Positions 8,514 through 17,625 are shown, counted from the first letter of the stretch. The stretch: DNA of 64,000 bases from Gordonia soli NBRC 108243 (GCF_000334455.1 NZ_BANX01000017.1:32305-96304); one strand, 5' to 3'. Numbers and translations are program-made. Notes: generated from the letters alone by a model not told the origin.

Positions 8514-9326
8514 TCAGCGACCGATCAGCGCGTCGATCCGTTCAGCGACCTCGATGGCGGTACCCGGACGTTGGCCGGTGAGAGCGAGGCAGTTCGCCAC
8601 CACGGCCCGTTCATCGGGGGCGAGGTTCTCCGAGAGTGCGGGCGGCGTCGACAGGGCCGCGCGGATCGCCAGCAGTGGTTGTGCATCCGGGATCTGCCCG
8701 TAGACGCCGGCACCCGTCAGCGCCCGATGGAGACAGGCCCCCAGCGACCAGATGTCGGTGGCGCGCGACGGTGCGTCTCCCGCGAGCAAGGCGGGATCCA
8801 TGTACTGGACCGCTCCGGGCTGCGCGAAACTGGTGATCGGTTCGTCGGTCGCGAGCACTCGGGCCAGGCCGAGGTCGGAGATGCGACCGCCGCCGTCGGT
8901 GACCATCACGCTCGACGGAGTGATGTTGGCGTGCGCGATGCCGGCCTCGTGCAGCGCGTCGACACCACGTGCCGCGTCCGCCAGCGCGGCGAGCCGCTCG
9001 GTCCGACTCAGCGGTCGTGAGGGTTCACCGAGTGAGCCGAGCGGGAAGTACTCCATCGCATACATGAACTGGCCCTGCAGGACGGCGTCGTAGAGCGCCG
9101 CGAGGTAGGGCGATCGCACCGCCGCGAACGCCCGCAGCTCGCGCACCCCGCGTCGGTAGGCATCGTCGCTGCAGAGGCCGCCGAACACCTTCACCACCAC
9201 GCGGTCGGTGGCAAGGCCGAGCCGAGGGGGTGGCGTCGCCACGTAGAACGTGCCGTTGCCACCCACTCCCAGTCGGCTGAGCACGGTGAAATCGGCGAGC
9301 TGCCGCGGGATCTCGACGGTGGCCAT
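8514..9326 (-). CDS. Kinase-like protein lacking catalytic residues (predicted pseudokinase)
   Basis: The 270-residue protein has the bacterial Ser/Thr kinase fold: glycine loop LGVGGNGTFYVA (19-30), beta-3 Lys46 in VVVKVFGG, helix-C Glu63, and APE-like MDPALLAGDAP, with no membrane anchor. The catalytic loop normally reading HRDLKPxN is HANITPSS (132-139): the proton-accepting Asp is Asn134, the Lys is Thr136, and the metal-binding Asn is Ser139. DFG is DLG (151-153). ATP binding may persist, but phosphotransfer is doubtful. It is last in the five-gene operon, one base after the antiporter stop. Role as scaffold or sensor is inference. Confidence 0.85.
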   Translation of the reverse strand: MATVEIPRQLADFTVLSRLGVGGNGTFYVATPPPRLGLATDRVVVKVFGGLCSDDAYRRGVRELRAFAAVRSPYLAALYDAVLQGQFMYAMEYFPLGSLGEPSRPLSRTERLAALADAARGVDALHEAGIAHANITPSSVMVTDGGGRISDLGLARVLATDEPITSFAQPGAVQYMDPALLAGDAPSRATDIWSLGACLHRALTGAGVYGQIPDAQPLLAIRAALSTPPALSENLAPDERAVVANCLALTGQRPGTAIEVAERIDALIGR

Positions 9327-9327
9327 G

Positions 9328-11460
9328 TCAGTGTCCTTCAGGTCGCGAGGCGGTCGGTTGGTCGGGCGCACCCGGGTGCTGGTCGGAGGCCGGGGTGTCT
9401 GCCTGGCCGAAGCGCGCGGTGATCCGTGCCGAGACCGCGTCCTCACTGGTGAGGGTCGGGTCGACCACGCGCAACCGGGCCGTGCGCGGCGGCGTGGTGA
9501 CATCAGCGGGGACCAGGGTGATCCCGTCACGCGCCGCATCCGCGCCGCGCGAGATGTCCACCACGTCGACCTCCACACCTCGGCCGATCACCGGGCCGAG
9601 GTCGGCGAGCACGCGGCGTCGTGGGATCGCGGTGACGACGGTCAAGCGTCTGGACCCGTTGAGCGCCAGGCCTGCTGCGAGCACCAGCGCGGTACGACCG
9701 TCCCGACTGTCGGTGGACACACAGACGATCGCCGTGTCCGCCGTGGTGGCACGTCCGGCTGCACCCGGCAGTCGTGACTCGTCGACCACCAGCACAGGCG
9801 CCACCGTGGTCGCCGCGGCGAAGTTCGCCGACTCCTCCGCGACGATGACCACGTCGGCCGCCACGTTGGCCGCGATCTCGGCGAGATCGGCGGCCGGGTC
9901 GGAGGTGAACCGGCAGATCACCGACACCGACTGGTCGGGGAATGCCTTGGCCCCCAGCGCAGTGAGCTTCTCCACCGCCGAGGCCATGGCGGCCAGATCG
10001 GGGACGACGGGTGCGCCGAGCTCCAACGGCTTGCCGCGATCGTCGTCGGAGACGATGACCCCGGCCAGGACCACGTCGGCACCTGCGGTCGCCGCGAATC
10101 GTCGACGATGCCGGGTGACGATCTCGTCGAGCGTTCCGTCGAGATCATCGATGACGACGAGCGACCGCCGAGAGGGCCCGCCGGCCAGGGCCAGTCGCTC
10201 GGCTGCCGCGATGTCCTCGGACACCACCGATTGCGGATAGATCAGCCGCAGCAGCGGTTCGGCCATGATCGTGGTGACCAGGGCCATGATGACCATCATC
10301 GCGAAGAGGTCGTCGCTGAGCACGCCGAGTTCTCTACCGGCCGTGAGGATCACGAGCTCGGTGAGTCCACGGGTGTTCATCAGCACCGATATCGCGGCGC
10401 TCTGCCGCTGCGGTATGCCACTGACGCGCGCTCCGAAGTACGCGCCGACGAACTTGCCGCTCATGGCGACGATCAACACCAGGATGAGCTGCCACCAGCC
10501 GGTTCCGCCGATCCCGGCGATGTCGACTGTCAGCCCGGTCACCACGAAGAACATCGGCAGCAGGAGCAGCACGCTGACCTGCTCGAGGCGTTCGAAGATG
10601 TCTCGCGTCAGGGCGCCCGCGCCCACCCTCGGCATCACCGCACCGAAGACGAAGGCGCCGAAGATCTGATGGATGCCGATGACGTCGGTGGCGGCAGATG
10701 ACAGGAACAGACCGACCAGGATCACCGCCAGGATGTCCGGCGTCAGACGACCCGCCGCATCGCGCCACGCGACCAGCTTGCGCAGCAAGGGACGGACGAC
10801 GAGGAACATCACCGCGGCGTAGACGAGGGTGAGGCCCACGATCCGCGCGATCGCAAGCGGGCTGCCGCCGGTGATGATCGCGATGACGAGGGCGAGCAGG
10901 GTCCAGGCCACGATGTCGTCGATGGCGGCGGCCGCGAGACTGAAGACCCCGGGCACGGTCCGCTGCATCCCCCGGTCGGTGAGGATGCGGGCCAGGATCG
11001 GGAAGGCGGTGATCGACATCGCGATCCCCAGGAACAGCGAGAGTCCGAGCTTCGAGATCTGCTCGCCCCCCACCACGTCGTGAGACGGATAGATGAGCAC
11101 GCCGAGCCCCGCCCCCAGGACGAACGGCAGCACGATCGACGCGATCGAGATGCTGCCGGCCGCCCGCTCGCGGCCGCGGGTGATCCGCAGGTCCAGTTCG
11201 AGACCGACGATGAACATGAAGAGCACGAGACCGATCTGGGCGAGCGCACCCAGCAGCGGGCGCACATCGGTCGGGAACAGCCACTCGTCGGGCGCGCCGG
11301 GCAGCAGACCGAACAGGCTGGGCCCCAGCGCGATACCGATCGCCATCTCGCCGATCACCGGTGGTTGCCGGAACGCTCTCGCGATCCGACCACCGATCCG
11401 CGCCGCCGCGATGATGACGGCGACGTCCAGCAGCAGGAAGGCGACCGTGTGCTTCTCCAT
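9328..11460 (-). CDS. CPA2-family cation:proton antiporter with Usp-like cytoplasmic domain
   Basis: From ATG 11460 the protein has 710 residues. The N-terminal about 400 residues form a Kef/NapA-type exchanger domain with about 12 helices; signatures include PPVIGEMAIGIALGPS, VGLELDLRI, and AAAIDDIVAW with the cation-binding acidic pair. The C-terminal about 300 residues are soluble and alternate beta and alpha like tandem Usp domains (RSLVVIDDLD, ADVVIVAEES, VVTAIP), a probable nucleotide-sensing regulator. It sits between the FHA and pseudokinase genes and is predicted to exchange Na+ or K+ for protons. A longer frame upstream would overlap the FHA gene. Confidence 0.9.
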   Translation of the reverse strand: MEKHTVAFLLLDVAVIIAAARIGGRIARAFRQPPVIGEMAIGIALGPSLFGLLPGAPDEWLFPTDVRPLLGALAQIGLVLFMFIVGLELDLRITRGRERAAGSISIASIVLPFVLGAGLGVLIYPSHDVVGGEQISKLGLSLFLGIAMSITAFPILARILTDRGMQRTVPGVFSLAAAAIDDIVAWTLLALVIAIITGGSPLAIARIVGLTLVYAAVMFLVVRPLLRKLVAWRDAAGRLTPDILAVILVGLFLSSAATDVIGIHQIFGAFVFGAVMPRVGAGALTRDIFERLEQVSVLLLLPMFFVVTGLTVDIAGIGGTGWWQLILVLIVAMSGKFVGAYFGARVSGIPQRQSAAISVLMNTRGLTELVILTAGRELGVLSDDLFAMMVIMALVTTIMAEPLLRLIYPQSVVSEDIAAAERLALAGGPSRRSLVVIDDLDGTLDEIVTRHRRRFAATAGADVVLAGVIVSDDDRGKPLELGAPVVPDLAAMASAVEKLTALGAKAFPDQSVSVICRFTSDPAADLAEIAANVAADVVIVAEESANFAAATTVAPVLVVDESRLPGAAGRATTADTAIVCVSTDSRDGRTALVLAAGLALNGSRRLTVVTAIPRRRVLADLGPVIGRGVEVDVVDISRGADAARDGITLVPADVTTPPRTARLRVVDPTLTSEDAVSARITARFGQADTPASDQHPGAPDQPTASRPEGH

Positions 11461-11474
11461 TGCTGTCCTCGCTG

Positions 11475-12935
11475 TCAGATCCGCGCGTGCGGCGATTCGA
11501 AGATGAAGTGCCGCCCGCCGACCCGCACATGCGAACCGGGCACCAGCAGGTGCGGTCGATGCGCGAGGATGCGGATCTCGCGGTTGCCGCTCTGCGGCTC
11601 GATGACGAAGGTGCCGTTGGCCGAGCCGAGGTCGACGAGCTGCACCGACCATTCGACCAACCGGATCTCGGCATGCCGGCGCGAGAGCTGGCCTGTTTCG
11701 TCAGGGACCTGAACGGGTTTCGGCGTACCGGTTCGGCGACCACCGACCGCACCCGGTTCCCGACCGATCACCAGGTCCTCGTCGAGAAGGTGGGTGGACC
11801 CGTTGTCGAGCAGCAGCCACCCCAACGGTGGCCGCTCACCCTCGACCAGGATGCCGGTCAGCTGGTCCATCCGGATTCCGCAGACCGCACACAGCCAGGC
11901 CCGTGGATGGTTGAGATGCCCTCGTGAACAGCGGATTCCGCGGACGTGGGCCCGTGACTCGACGATCCGGACCACTTCGGTAGCAGGCTTCTTGTGTTCG
12001 AGCTTGGGCAGCGGTTGCCGGGTCGGGAGATCATCGTCTCCGTCGCTGAGAGATTCGGACCGGAAGGCCGGGGCGGCTTCGGGTGGAGACGGGACCGGTT
12101 GCGGTCCACCCGGCCGGGCGGGGTTCGGCACCGGGCCGGGGCGCTGGTCGGGGGTGGACGGGAACGGCCGCAACGGTGTCGGTGGCACCGGCCCGCGGGC
12201 GGAGGACGGGGGCGCGAACGGCGCCGAGGGCGTCACGCTGGGATTGTTCGGACCGGCCGGTGGCGCATCGGGTCCGACCTCGGACGACGACGCGGGAGCA
12301 GACGGTGGAGCCTGTCGCAGGTCGGCGGGTTGGTCGGCGAGCGCGGGTGCCTCGTCGTCGACACCACCGGCCGCGTGCCGTCCGGAGTCCGTCGGCGCCG
12401 GTTGCGCGACGTCGTCCGCACCGTGAATCCGGGTACCTCGCAACCCGAGTGGCGTGTGCAGCAGAGCTCCGGCCGCCGGGACCACCCCCTCCACGAGATC
12501 GAAACGCTCGTCACCGGGTTCGGCGGGTTCGGCGTCGGCCAGGTAGATCCCGAGTCCCTCGAACGGCCACGGGATGGCCTGGTCGAAGGGATGGTCGGGT
12601 GACACCGGCTCCAGTCGACGACCGTCGGTCTCGCCGACGACCCCGCCGGCCAGGTAGACCGCGACCCCGACGCTGTCGGGGGCAACGAAACCGACATCGG
12701 TGACGGTGTCGGCAGTGGCCAGCAACTGGGCGAGTGCGCGGACGAGGTGACGACCGCGACGTGGCATCCGATCCGGCACGGAGACGCTCTCCTCGAGCGC
12801 GAGGACGTCGTCGACGAGGTCGTATCCGGTGGTGCCGAGAACCGCGAGGAAGGCCGACGTGCGGATGACGATCCCCGCGCCGGGGACGAGGGTCACCCGG
12901 GGTGATGTGTCGACGACGTCGTCAGGCGCGCTCAC
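11475..12935 (-). CDS. FHA-domain protein with zinc ribbon
   Basis: Starting at GTG 12935 (overlapping the previous gene's stop) the protein has 486 residues. An N-terminal globular domain of about 170 residues of unknown type is followed by a Pro/Ala/Ser-rich linker. A zinc-ribbon-like segment, C-x2-G-H then C-x2-C (CSRGHLNHP...CAVCG), comes next. A C-terminal FHA domain has GRE, SRRHAEI and DLGSANGTF, the residues that bind phosphothreonine. It therefore probably docks onto a phosphorylated partner. The only kinase-like protein in the operon appears inactive, so the kinase would be elsewhere or phosphate-free binding may apply. Confidence 0.88.
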   Translation of the reverse strand: MSAPDDVVDTSPRVTLVPGAGIVIRTSAFLAVLGTTGYDLVDDVLALEESVSVPDRMPRRGRHLVRALAQLLATADTVTDVGFVAPDSVGVAVYLAGGVVGETDGRRLEPVSPDHPFDQAIPWPFEGLGIYLADAEPAEPGDERFDLVEGVVPAAGALLHTPLGLRGTRIHGADDVAQPAPTDSGRHAAGGVDDEAPALADQPADLRQAPPSAPASSSEVGPDAPPAGPNNPSVTPSAPFAPPSSARGPVPPTPLRPFPSTPDQRPGPVPNPARPGGPQPVPSPPEAAPAFRSESLSDGDDDLPTRQPLPKLEHKKPATEVVRIVESRAHVRGIRCSRGHLNHPRAWLCAVCGIRMDQLTGILVEGERPPLGWLLLDNGSTHLLDEDLVIGREPGAVGGRRTGTPKPVQVPDETGQLSRRHAEIRLVEWSVQLVDLGSANGTFVIEPQSGNREIRILAHRPHLLVPGSHVRVGGRHFIFESPHARI

Positions 12936-13369
12936 GCAAACCTCCCCCCGTCGAATCGCCAGTGCGGGAACACTGCTCGCAGCGGACCGTTCTGGATCGC
13001 CCAGACCAGCAACCAGGTGGTGACGAACTGCACCGAGAAACCGAGGGGCGAGAGTTCGACGCCGTCGGGCAGCAGCGGCACGGCCGACACCACGATCCAC
13101 GCGAGGATGCCCTCGTTGATGCCCGTCACCAGCCCGAACAGTGTGGGCCAGTCCTTCTCCCACCGGAACTGCTGCAGCAGGTGGTACAGCAGCTCCCACA
13201 CCAGGCCGAGCACGATGACCGTGGCAAGGACCGTGAAGGCGACGCGATAGGTGGTCCCCAGGGGCGCACCGTCGGGCAGCAGCGGGCCGATCAGGATCGT
13301 CCACACGCCGCCGACGATGCCGAGCACGAGGACGCGGCTCTGCAGCCGACCCCAGAGCGTCGGGACCAT
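12932..13369 (-). CDS. Four-helix integral membrane protein of unknown function
   Basis: The 145-residue protein has about four hydrophobic segments, including VLVLGIVGGVWTILIGPLLPDG near the start, VAFTVLATVIVLGLVWELLYHL, and two more ending at WLLVWAIQNG. PLLPDG occurs twice (loops after helices 1 and 3), suggesting an internal duplication. I do not recognise a family. ATG 13369 lies one base after the flavoprotein stop, and its own stop overlaps the FHA GTG, so it is translated as part of the operon and may anchor the FHA protein. Confidence 0.82.
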   Translation of the reverse strand: MVPTLWGRLQSRVLVLGIVGGVWTILIGPLLPDGAPLGTTYRVAFTVLATVIVLGLVWELLYHLLQQFRWEKDWPTLFGLVTGINEGILAWIVVSAVPLLPDGVELSPLGFSVQFVTTWLLVWAIQNGPLRAVFPHWRFDGGRFA

Positions 13370-13370
13370 G

Positions 13371-15107
13371 TCAGTCCACCCCCCGCCGGTTCATCCATCG
13401 CCACCACTGGGCGACCGAACGCGCAGGGGTGAGCTTGCGGCCGAAGCCTTGTGCGGCGAGATCGTCGACGATCTCCAGCCCGGCGATCTGCAGTCCGAGG
13501 AAGGTGTCGACTCCGGGGAAGTACCCGCCCAGCGTCGCGCTGCCGGATGCGTAGAGCCGGCCGGCCCCGTTGCGCGTGCCGATGAGTTCGAAGGTCCGGT
13601 CGACATCCATCCGGCCGACGGGATTGATGCCCGCCCCGGTGTGGTCGAGCAGGTCGGCGAGCAGTCGATGTTCTCGGACGTCGGCTTCCAGTCCGGTGCA
13701 ATCGATCACGTAGTCGGCGTACAGTTCGATGGTCCCGTCGGGCCGGTGCGGCTGGTCCATCGGCGCGTGCGGGTCGACGCGGACCGTCGCCACGACCCCT
13801 GCACCGTTGGGCGCGGGGACCAGGCTCTCCGCGGTACCGACCGCGACCCGGTACCACCCTTGGGTCCGACCGCGTTCCAGCTGGCGCTGCCAGTTCGCCC
13901 GGATCGGCGTGTTGGTACTGCTGATCTCCTGGTAGGCGGCTGCGCGCTCATGACCTTCGAGCTTGCGCATCCGCGCCTTGAGCTGACCGCCCCACGCCGA
14001 CTTCGGATAGTTGAATCCCTGGTAGGTCCATCCGTGCGACGCCTTGCGACGCTTGAAGATCGACGGGCCGTACGGTTTGTCGGCATAGGTGCGGAAGAGG
14101 TGGACGATCTGCGTCTGCAGTCCGAAGCGATCGCGATCGTCGATGAGCCGCTGCAGGATTCGGGAGGCGACGATCCCGGCGCCGCGGATCATCACGGTGC
14201 CCGGGCGACGCTGCAGCGCCTGATAGACGTGCTCGTGGGACTCGTAGGCGTTGACGACCTTGCTGGCGTCGCGGTACGTCTCGCGAAACGCCTGGAGGTC
14301 CGGGAGCAATCGGATTCCCGGGTAGCCGATCGCCACGTGGACCCAGCGGCTGCGATACGCGATCCGCTTGGTCGGGGCTGCGCCCTGCGGTGGGGTCAGG
14401 ATGGTGAAGTAGTCGCCGCCGACCCGACGCCGGATCATCCGCACCTGCCCTTGACGCAGACTGCGCGCATAACCGATGCGATCGCACTCGCGCGCCATCG
14501 ACTCGAAGGCTTGTCCGGCCTTGGGCGTGTAGTAGTTCGCGAAGATCGGCTCGACGAGGACGTTCCAGAGCGGCGCGAAGGTGCGGTCGGCCCACGCCTC
14601 GCGCACGGCGTAGGAGGGGAACCCCCAGATGTTGTCGGGGGTCGACGCCGAGTCCGAACGCAGGCGCTCACCTCGGGGGATCTGCGACACCCGCGTGAGG
14701 TACTCGTAGCTGTGCCAGGGCACGTCCTGCGGGCCGAGAACGGCTATCGCCTCGGCGGGCACGCCGCAGATCCGCAGGTAGTCGACCGTGATGAAGGAAC
14801 CGATCCCGCTACCGACGGTGACGAACGGCACGTCGACGATCGGGATGCCCGCGGCCTCGACCATCGCGTCCGTCCAGAAGTCCGAATCGATCAGCTCTGG
14901 TGTGAGGTCACCGCCGCCCACCGCGCGCCGGACCCCGGGATGACCCGGCGCGGGCGCCGCTTGATGACCCGGCGCGGGCGCCGCCTGATGACCCGGCGCG
15001 GGCATCGCGCGACCCGGGACCGGATGTCGAGGGCCACCCGGAGCAGGCGGGTACGGCGGGGCGGTCAAGTACTCCTCCAGGTGGCAGGCGCGCGAGAGTC
15101 GCGCCAA
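13371..15107 (-). CDS. Two-dinucleotide-binding-fold flavoprotein, function unknown
   Basis: Up to 578 residues. Rossmann motifs are VGSGIGSF (around residue 100) and MIRGAGIVASR in the middle, with a late VIDCTGLEAD and the FAD-closing YASGSATLGGYFPGVD. The layout resembles FAD/NAD(P)-dependent oxidoreductases or N-monooxygenases, but I cannot name a substrate. The N-terminus (about 70 residues) is Pro/Ala-rich and holds a tandem APGHQAAP repeat. The start is uncertain: TTG 15107 is the longest; TTG 15068 has GGAGGAG just upstream. It is the first gene of the operon. Confidence 0.8.
   Translation of the reverse strand: MARLSRACHLEEYLTAPPYPPAPGGPRHPVPGRAMPAPGHQAAPAPGHQAAPAPGHPGVRRAVGGGDLTPELIDSDFWTDAMVEAAGIPIVDVPFVTVGSGIGSFITVDYLRICGVPAEAIAVLGPQDVPWHSYEYLTRVSQIPRGERLRSDSASTPDNIWGFPSYAVREAWADRTFAPLWNVLVEPIFANYYTPKAGQAFESMARECDRIGYARSLRQGQVRMIRRRVGGDYFTILTPPQGAAPTKRIAYRSRWVHVAIGYPGIRLLPDLQAFRETYRDASKVVNAYESHEHVYQALQRRPGTVMIRGAGIVASRILQRLIDDRDRFGLQTQIVHLFRTYADKPYGPSIFKRRKASHGWTYQGFNYPKSAWGGQLKARMRKLEGHERAAAYQEISSTNTPIRANWQRQLERGRTQGWYRVAVGTAESLVPAPNGAGVVATVRVDPHAPMDQPHRPDGTIELYADYVIDCTGLEADVREHRLLADLLDHTGAGINPVGRMDVDRTFELIGTRNGAGRLYASGSATLGGYFPGVDTFLGLQIAGLEIVDDLAAQGFGRKLTPARSVAQWWRWMNRRGVD
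14938..15010. repeat. 24-bp in-frame tandem repeat inside the flavoprotein gene
   Basis: Three copies of a GACCCGGCGCGGGC-containing 24-mer lie end to end, the third diverged. In the minus-strand gene they encode APGHQAAP units. Tandem whole-codon repeats like this change copy number easily. Confidence 0.85.
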
Positions 15108-15170
15108 CCTTAACCCGCGGCCGGAGTCGGGGCGCCCGCGAATCGTGTGTTCGGGGGACGCCCCGTCCGG

Positions 15171-15422
15171 TCAGCGGTACCGGCCCTGATACCGCTGACG
15201 GAACCGCTCCACGCGGCCCGCGGTGTCGAGCAGTCGGGTCGCACCGGTCCAGAAGGGGTGCGATTCGCTGGTGACGTCGACGACCACGAGCGGGTAGGTC
15301 TGCCCGTCGGTCCATTCGATGGTCCGGTCGGAGGTGATGGTCGAACGGGTGAGGAACTGTCCGCCGGTGGAGGCGTCCTGGAAGACGACGGGGTGGTAGT
15401 CGGGATGGATGCCGGGTTTCAT
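15171..15422 (-). CDS. rpmE2: 50S ribosomal protein L31 type B, zinc-independent
   Basis: The 83-residue protein begins [16 protein letters not shown] and includes [15 protein letters not shown], typical of type B L31. It has no cysteine, so it is the zinc-free form that replaces zinc-binding L31 during zinc limitation. ATG 15422 overlaps the mrf stop (ATGA), placing it in the mrf operon under the same promoter, likely Zur. Confidence 0.96.
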   Translation of the reverse strand: MKPGIHPDYHPVVFQDASTGGQFLTRSTITSDRTIEWTDGQTYPLVVVDVTSESHPFWTGATRLLDTAGRVERFRQRYQGRYR

Positions 15423-16801
15423 GCTCGTTCTCCTCGGTTGTCGGCGGCGGTGGTGTCGGCCGGGATCTGGTCGGGTCGGTCGACGTCGTCACAGGGATCG
15501 GCGTGGAACTGCCCGAACGGGTCGTCGTAGGCGAGCCAGAGGGCCTGTCCCTGCGCCAGTTCGGCGTCGGTCAAGCAGGCCGCGCGCAGCGTCTCCTGGA
15601 TGTCGGACGCGTCGGCGCGATGCGCGAGCACGACCAGGGCGCTGTGCCGGTCGCCGTGCTCACCCCAGCGCAGCGCAGCCATCGCGAGTCGCTCCGACGA
15701 CTGCCCGGCACGCTCGTCCTCGGTCATCGCCGCCAACCACGCGCCGCCATGGGCGACACGGAGGCCGCCGCCCGCCGACTCCAGCCAGAGCGCCTCGTCG
15801 GGTTGCGATGCGAGCCAGAGTCGTCCGCGGGCCGCGACCACGCCGTCGAGCAGGACGTCGATGGCCGAGTGCAGTCGGTCGGGGTGGAACGGCCGGTCGG
15901 AGTGGAACTCGACCAGCGAGACCCCGCAGTCGGTGTCCAGTGGCGGTTGCCCACGGAGCAACGGGCCATGCGGATCGTCGAGGCGCCCGCGCCGGGCCTC
16001 CGGTCCGATCCCGCCGAGCATCTGGGCGACCAGGAGTGCGGTGACCGGCCGTTGCGGGAGTTCCATGATCACCGGGGCACCGGGCGCGAGTCGGGCGAGC
16101 ACCGCGACCAACCTGGCCGATTCCCAGCTGTCTCGGACCATCGGATCGCAGCCGGCCACGACGAGCGCATCGGCGAACGCGACCTGGCCGACGGCCACCT
16201 GCGCGAGCGTCCGATCGTCGTCCGGATCACCGAGCCCGGCCTCGCCGACGCTCAGGTCTCCGGTCGCGGCCTCGAGCCACTGATCCTCCGCCACACAGGC
16301 GATGGTCGCGTGCACCCGGACGTCGAGGCCCGCGGGACCGTCGACGAAGCCCGGCATCTCGGCGACGACGACCTCGTCGATGGCCCAGGACAGCGCCTCG
16401 GGCTCGATCATCGGATCGAGTTGCACCACGATCGTCTCGACCGTGCTGCGTCGATGCAGCCGGCGCAGGGTGGGCAACAGATCTTCCCGGATGGTGCAGG
16501 ACACGCAGCCGTGGACGAGGTCGACCTCGGTGACCGAGACCGTCTCCTCCCCTTCGAGATCGACCGAGCGCAGCGTGCGGATGACGCGGCCGCTCGCGAC
16601 GTCGCGGAGGTCGTGGTGGACGAGCGTGGTGCCCGCGACGACGGTCGCCGTCGCGGTGCGCTCGACGGCATCCTGGTCCAGCCCGGTCACCAACACGACC
16701 GGGGTGCGGGCGATCTCTCCGACGTCGTCGGCTGCGTCGGTCAGCGGTCGATCACCCACGGGACTCCCTCCACCCCGACCCTCGTCGGGGCAACGTGACA
16801 T
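15419..16801 (-). CDS. mrf: CobW-like ribosome hibernation factor recruiter Mrf
   Basis: From ATG 16801 the protein has 460 residues and CobW/G3E architecture. It closely resembles, from memory, mycobacterial Rv0106/Mrf: [33 protein letters not shown] and the end [12 protein letters not shown]. Mrf recruits the hibernation factor Mpy to zinc-free ribosomes in zinc-starved mycobacteria (established). The usual P-loop GxxxxGKT is replaced by [10 protein letters not shown], and the metal motif CxCC is CVSC, so GTPase activity is doubtful. It is divergent from the zinc-free ribosomal protein operon across a Zur-type region and coupled to rpmE2. Confidence 0.9.
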   Translation of the reverse strand: MSRCPDEGRGGGSPVGDRPLTDAADDVGEIARTPVVLVTGLDQDAVERTATATVVAGTTLVHHDLRDVASGRVIRTLRSVDLEGEETVSVTEVDLVHGCVSCTIREDLLPTLRRLHRRSTVETIVVQLDPMIEPEALSWAIDEVVVAEMPGFVDGPAGLDVRVHATIACVAEDQWLEAATGDLSVGEAGLGDPDDDRTLAQVAVGQVAFADALVVAGCDPMVRDSWESARLVAVLARLAPGAPVIMELPQRPVTALLVAQMLGGIGPEARRGRLDDPHGPLLRGQPPLDTDCGVSLVEFHSDRPFHPDRLHSAIDVLLDGVVAARGRLWLASQPDEALWLESAGGGLRVAHGGAWLAAMTEDERAGQSSERLAMAALRWGEHGDRHSALVVLAHRADASDIQETLRAACLTDAELAQGQALWLAYDDPFGQFHADPCDDVDRPDQIPADTTAADNRGERA

Positions 16802-16811
16802 AGTTCGATGC

Positions 16812-16830
16812 TTATCGGTAACGATTTCCA
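16812..16830. promoter_or_regulatory. Candidate Zur box, mrf side
   Basis: The stretch TTATCGGTAACGATTTCCA (minus strand TGGAAATCGTTACCGATAA) resembles actinobacterial Zur boxes with an AATCGTT core. It lies 11 bases upstream of mrf ATG. Zur with zinc would repress both divergent operons. Confidence 0.6.
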
Positions 16831-16865
16831 TTTGGACTGACGCGACGCTACCGTAGCCACACGGC

Positions 16866-16885
16866 TTGATGCCAATCATTGTCAA
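16866..16885. promoter_or_regulatory. Candidate Zur box, rpmB side
   Basis: TTGATGCCAATCATTGTCAA is an imperfect dyad with TTGA/TCAA ends and an AATCATT core, 35 bases before rpmB. It matches the general form of Zur operators. Confidence 0.55.
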
Positions 16886-16919
16886 CAAGGACGGTCGCGA
16901 GACCACAGAGGAGGTCGGC

Positions 16920-17156
16920 ATGTCCAGACGCTGTCAGGTCACCGGCGCCACGCCGGGATTCGGTAAGCAGGTGTCCCATTCGCATCGACGGACCAACCGT
17001 CGGTGGGATCCGAACATCCAGCGTCGGCGCTACTTCGTCCCCAGTGAGAACCGCTACGTCACGCTGCGCCTCTCCGCGAAGGGGATCAAGACCATCGACC
17101 GCCGCGGCATCGATGCGGTGATCGCGGAGATCCGTGCCCGAGGGGAGAAGATCTGA
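16920..17156 (+). CDS. rpmB: 50S ribosomal protein L28, zinc-independent paralogue
   Basis: The 78-residue protein begins [31 protein letters not shown] in two recognisable blocks and ends in the basic tail typical of L28. It keeps one lone cysteine (Cys5) but lacks the CxxC pairs of zinc-binding L28. First gene of the alternative ribosomal operon. Its TGA shares a base with rpmG ATG. Confidence 0.95.
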   Translation: MSRRCQVTGATPGFGKQVSHSHRRTNRRWDPNIQRRRYFVPSENRYVTLRLSAKGIKTIDRRGIDAVIAEIRARGEKI

Positions 17157-17320
17157 TGGCTCGCAACGAGATCCGGCCGATCATCAAACTGCGGTCGACC
17201 GCGGGCACCGGTTACACCTACGTCACGCGCAAGAACCGCCGCAACGACCCCGACCGGATGGTGCTCCGCAAGTACGACCCGGTCGTCCGACGCCACGTCG
17301 ACTTCCGAGAGGACCGCTGA
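17156..17320 (+). CDS. rpmG: 50S ribosomal protein L33, zinc-independent paralogue
   Basis: A 54-residue protein starting [20 protein letters not shown] and containing [21 protein letters not shown], the L33 signature without any cysteine. It overlaps rpmB by one base and rpsN by one base (TGATG junctions), so it is firmly part of the operon. Confidence 0.95.
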   Translation: MARNEIRPIIKLRSTAGTGYTYVTRKNRRNDPDRMVLRKYDPVVRRHVDFREDR

Positions 17321-17625
17321 TGGCCAAGACATCGAAGATCAACCGCGACCTGCATCGCCGCGAGGTGGTCGCCCGCTACGCCGAGCGTCGGGCAGCACTG
17401 AAGCGCACCATCGCCGATCAGTCGGCGAGCCCGGAGCAGCGTGCCGAGGCCCAACGCGCCCTCCAGCGTCTGCCGCGGGATGCGAGCCCGACGCGACTGC
17501 GCAACCGCGACGTCGTCGACGGTCGGCCGCGCGGCTACCTCCGGAAGGCGGGGATCTCCCGCGTCCGGTTCCGCGAGATGGCCCATCGCGGCGAGCTGCC
17601 CGGCATCCGCAAGTCCAGCTGGTGA
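17320..17625 (+). CDS. rpsN: 30S ribosomal protein S14, zinc-independent paralogue
   Basis: The 101-residue long-form S14 starts [20 protein letters not shown] and ends with [20 protein letters not shown]. It has no cysteines, unlike the short zinc-binding S14. Typical length for the C-minus form. ATG 17320 overlaps the L33 stop. Confidence 0.96.
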   Translation: MAKTSKINRDLHRREVVARYAERRAALKRTIADQSASPEQRAEAQRALQRLPRDASPTRLRNRDVVDGRPRGYLRKAGISRVRFREMAHRGELPGIRKSSW

